Shown: positions 63,863 through 64,000 of the stretch, in pieces
How positions within the stretch are numbered: the stretch's first letter is position 1
How the letters are laid out: each line of letters opens with the position of its first letter
Assembly: GCA_023362775.1 (NCBI GenBank)
Contig: JALMGJ010000029.1
Span: 8,289,268 to 8,353,267 of the forward strand
Origin: Charina bottae
Taxonomy: Eukaryota; Chordata; Lepidosauria; Squamata; Charinaidae
Direction of reading: 5' to 3'
DNA: 64,000 bases
Notes under the pieces: model-generated
Database searches by the model: none
The model's input: only the letters and a program-made list of their open reading frames with translations
What the model was told of the DNA's origin: nothing
Translations under genes and position numbers: made by a program

Positions 63863-64000
63863 TCCTGAGTACTGTGGGATATAATTCCTGCAAAAACAAG
63901 AAAAACATTCTATAGAATCAGACTGCATCTTTTGTTTTCGTGGATGGTGAACATTTTATTATTTACCTTGCAAGTGTTTATTGAAGATTTGTAAAGTCTA

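Noticed and set aside
61110..64000. Next PPFIBP1 exon
   Set aside because: Candidate acceptors at 61214 and 63400 give stops within a few codons in the required phase; no similarity to the expected linker.

Overview
This is intronic and coding DNA from a vertebrate, most likely a squamate reptile and possibly a snake. The evidence is Sauria SINEs whose tail ends in the AAGGTAAAGG motif shared with Bov-B, a Bov-B LINE fragment, CR1/L3 ('Snake1'-like) tails that have grown into microsatellites, CORE-SINEs, 5S-rRNA-headed SINEs, Penelope-like inverted repeats and many hAT MITEs. The species call is inference; no marker gene fixes it.

The only host gene I can support is PPFIBP1 (liprin-beta-1, an adaptor/scaffold protein) on the + strand. 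The first coding exon (ATG at 14944) and 16 further exons can be read up to 61109, all with AG/GT borders and one continuous frame. They cover the N-terminal leader, the coiled coil and the Ser-rich linker, about 545 codons, or 556 with a 33-nt microexon at 37375-37407. The SAM domains must lie to the right of the window. Sequence left of 14910 is a 5' intron or upstream flank, with any further non-coding exon not recognisable.

Nearly everything else is transposable elements, many with clear target-site duplications (TSDs). Regions: 1-14.9 kb, L1, SINEs, Bov-B, two Penelope-like repeats and four TA-centred hAT MITEs; 15-37 kb, an ORF1-only L1-like element, L1 and CR1 remnants, more MITEs and two tail-derived microsatellites; 38.8-40.4 kb, a nearly intact Tc1 transposon with identical-looking 199-bp inverted repeats; 43.2-44.1 kb, the end of a non-LTR polymerase; 44.7-47.8 kb, a second L1-like element with two nested hATs; 49.5-51.1 kb, MITEs including one with a nine-unit minisatellite; 55.3-60.1 kb, a young antisense Ty1/copia element with 453-bp LTRs; 60.2-64 kb, more MITEs, a 5S-derived SINE, a CORE-SINE and a decayed Penelope-like repeat.

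The strongest leads are hammerhead-ribozyme-like cores in the Penelope-like repeats, the MITE burst at nnnTAnnn targets, GC-box/CCAAT repeats shared by three different hAT MITEs, the copia element primed by a half initiator tRNA, the fish-like Tc1, the microexon with a UGC motif at its 3' splice site, and a possible alternative start just upstream of exon 12.
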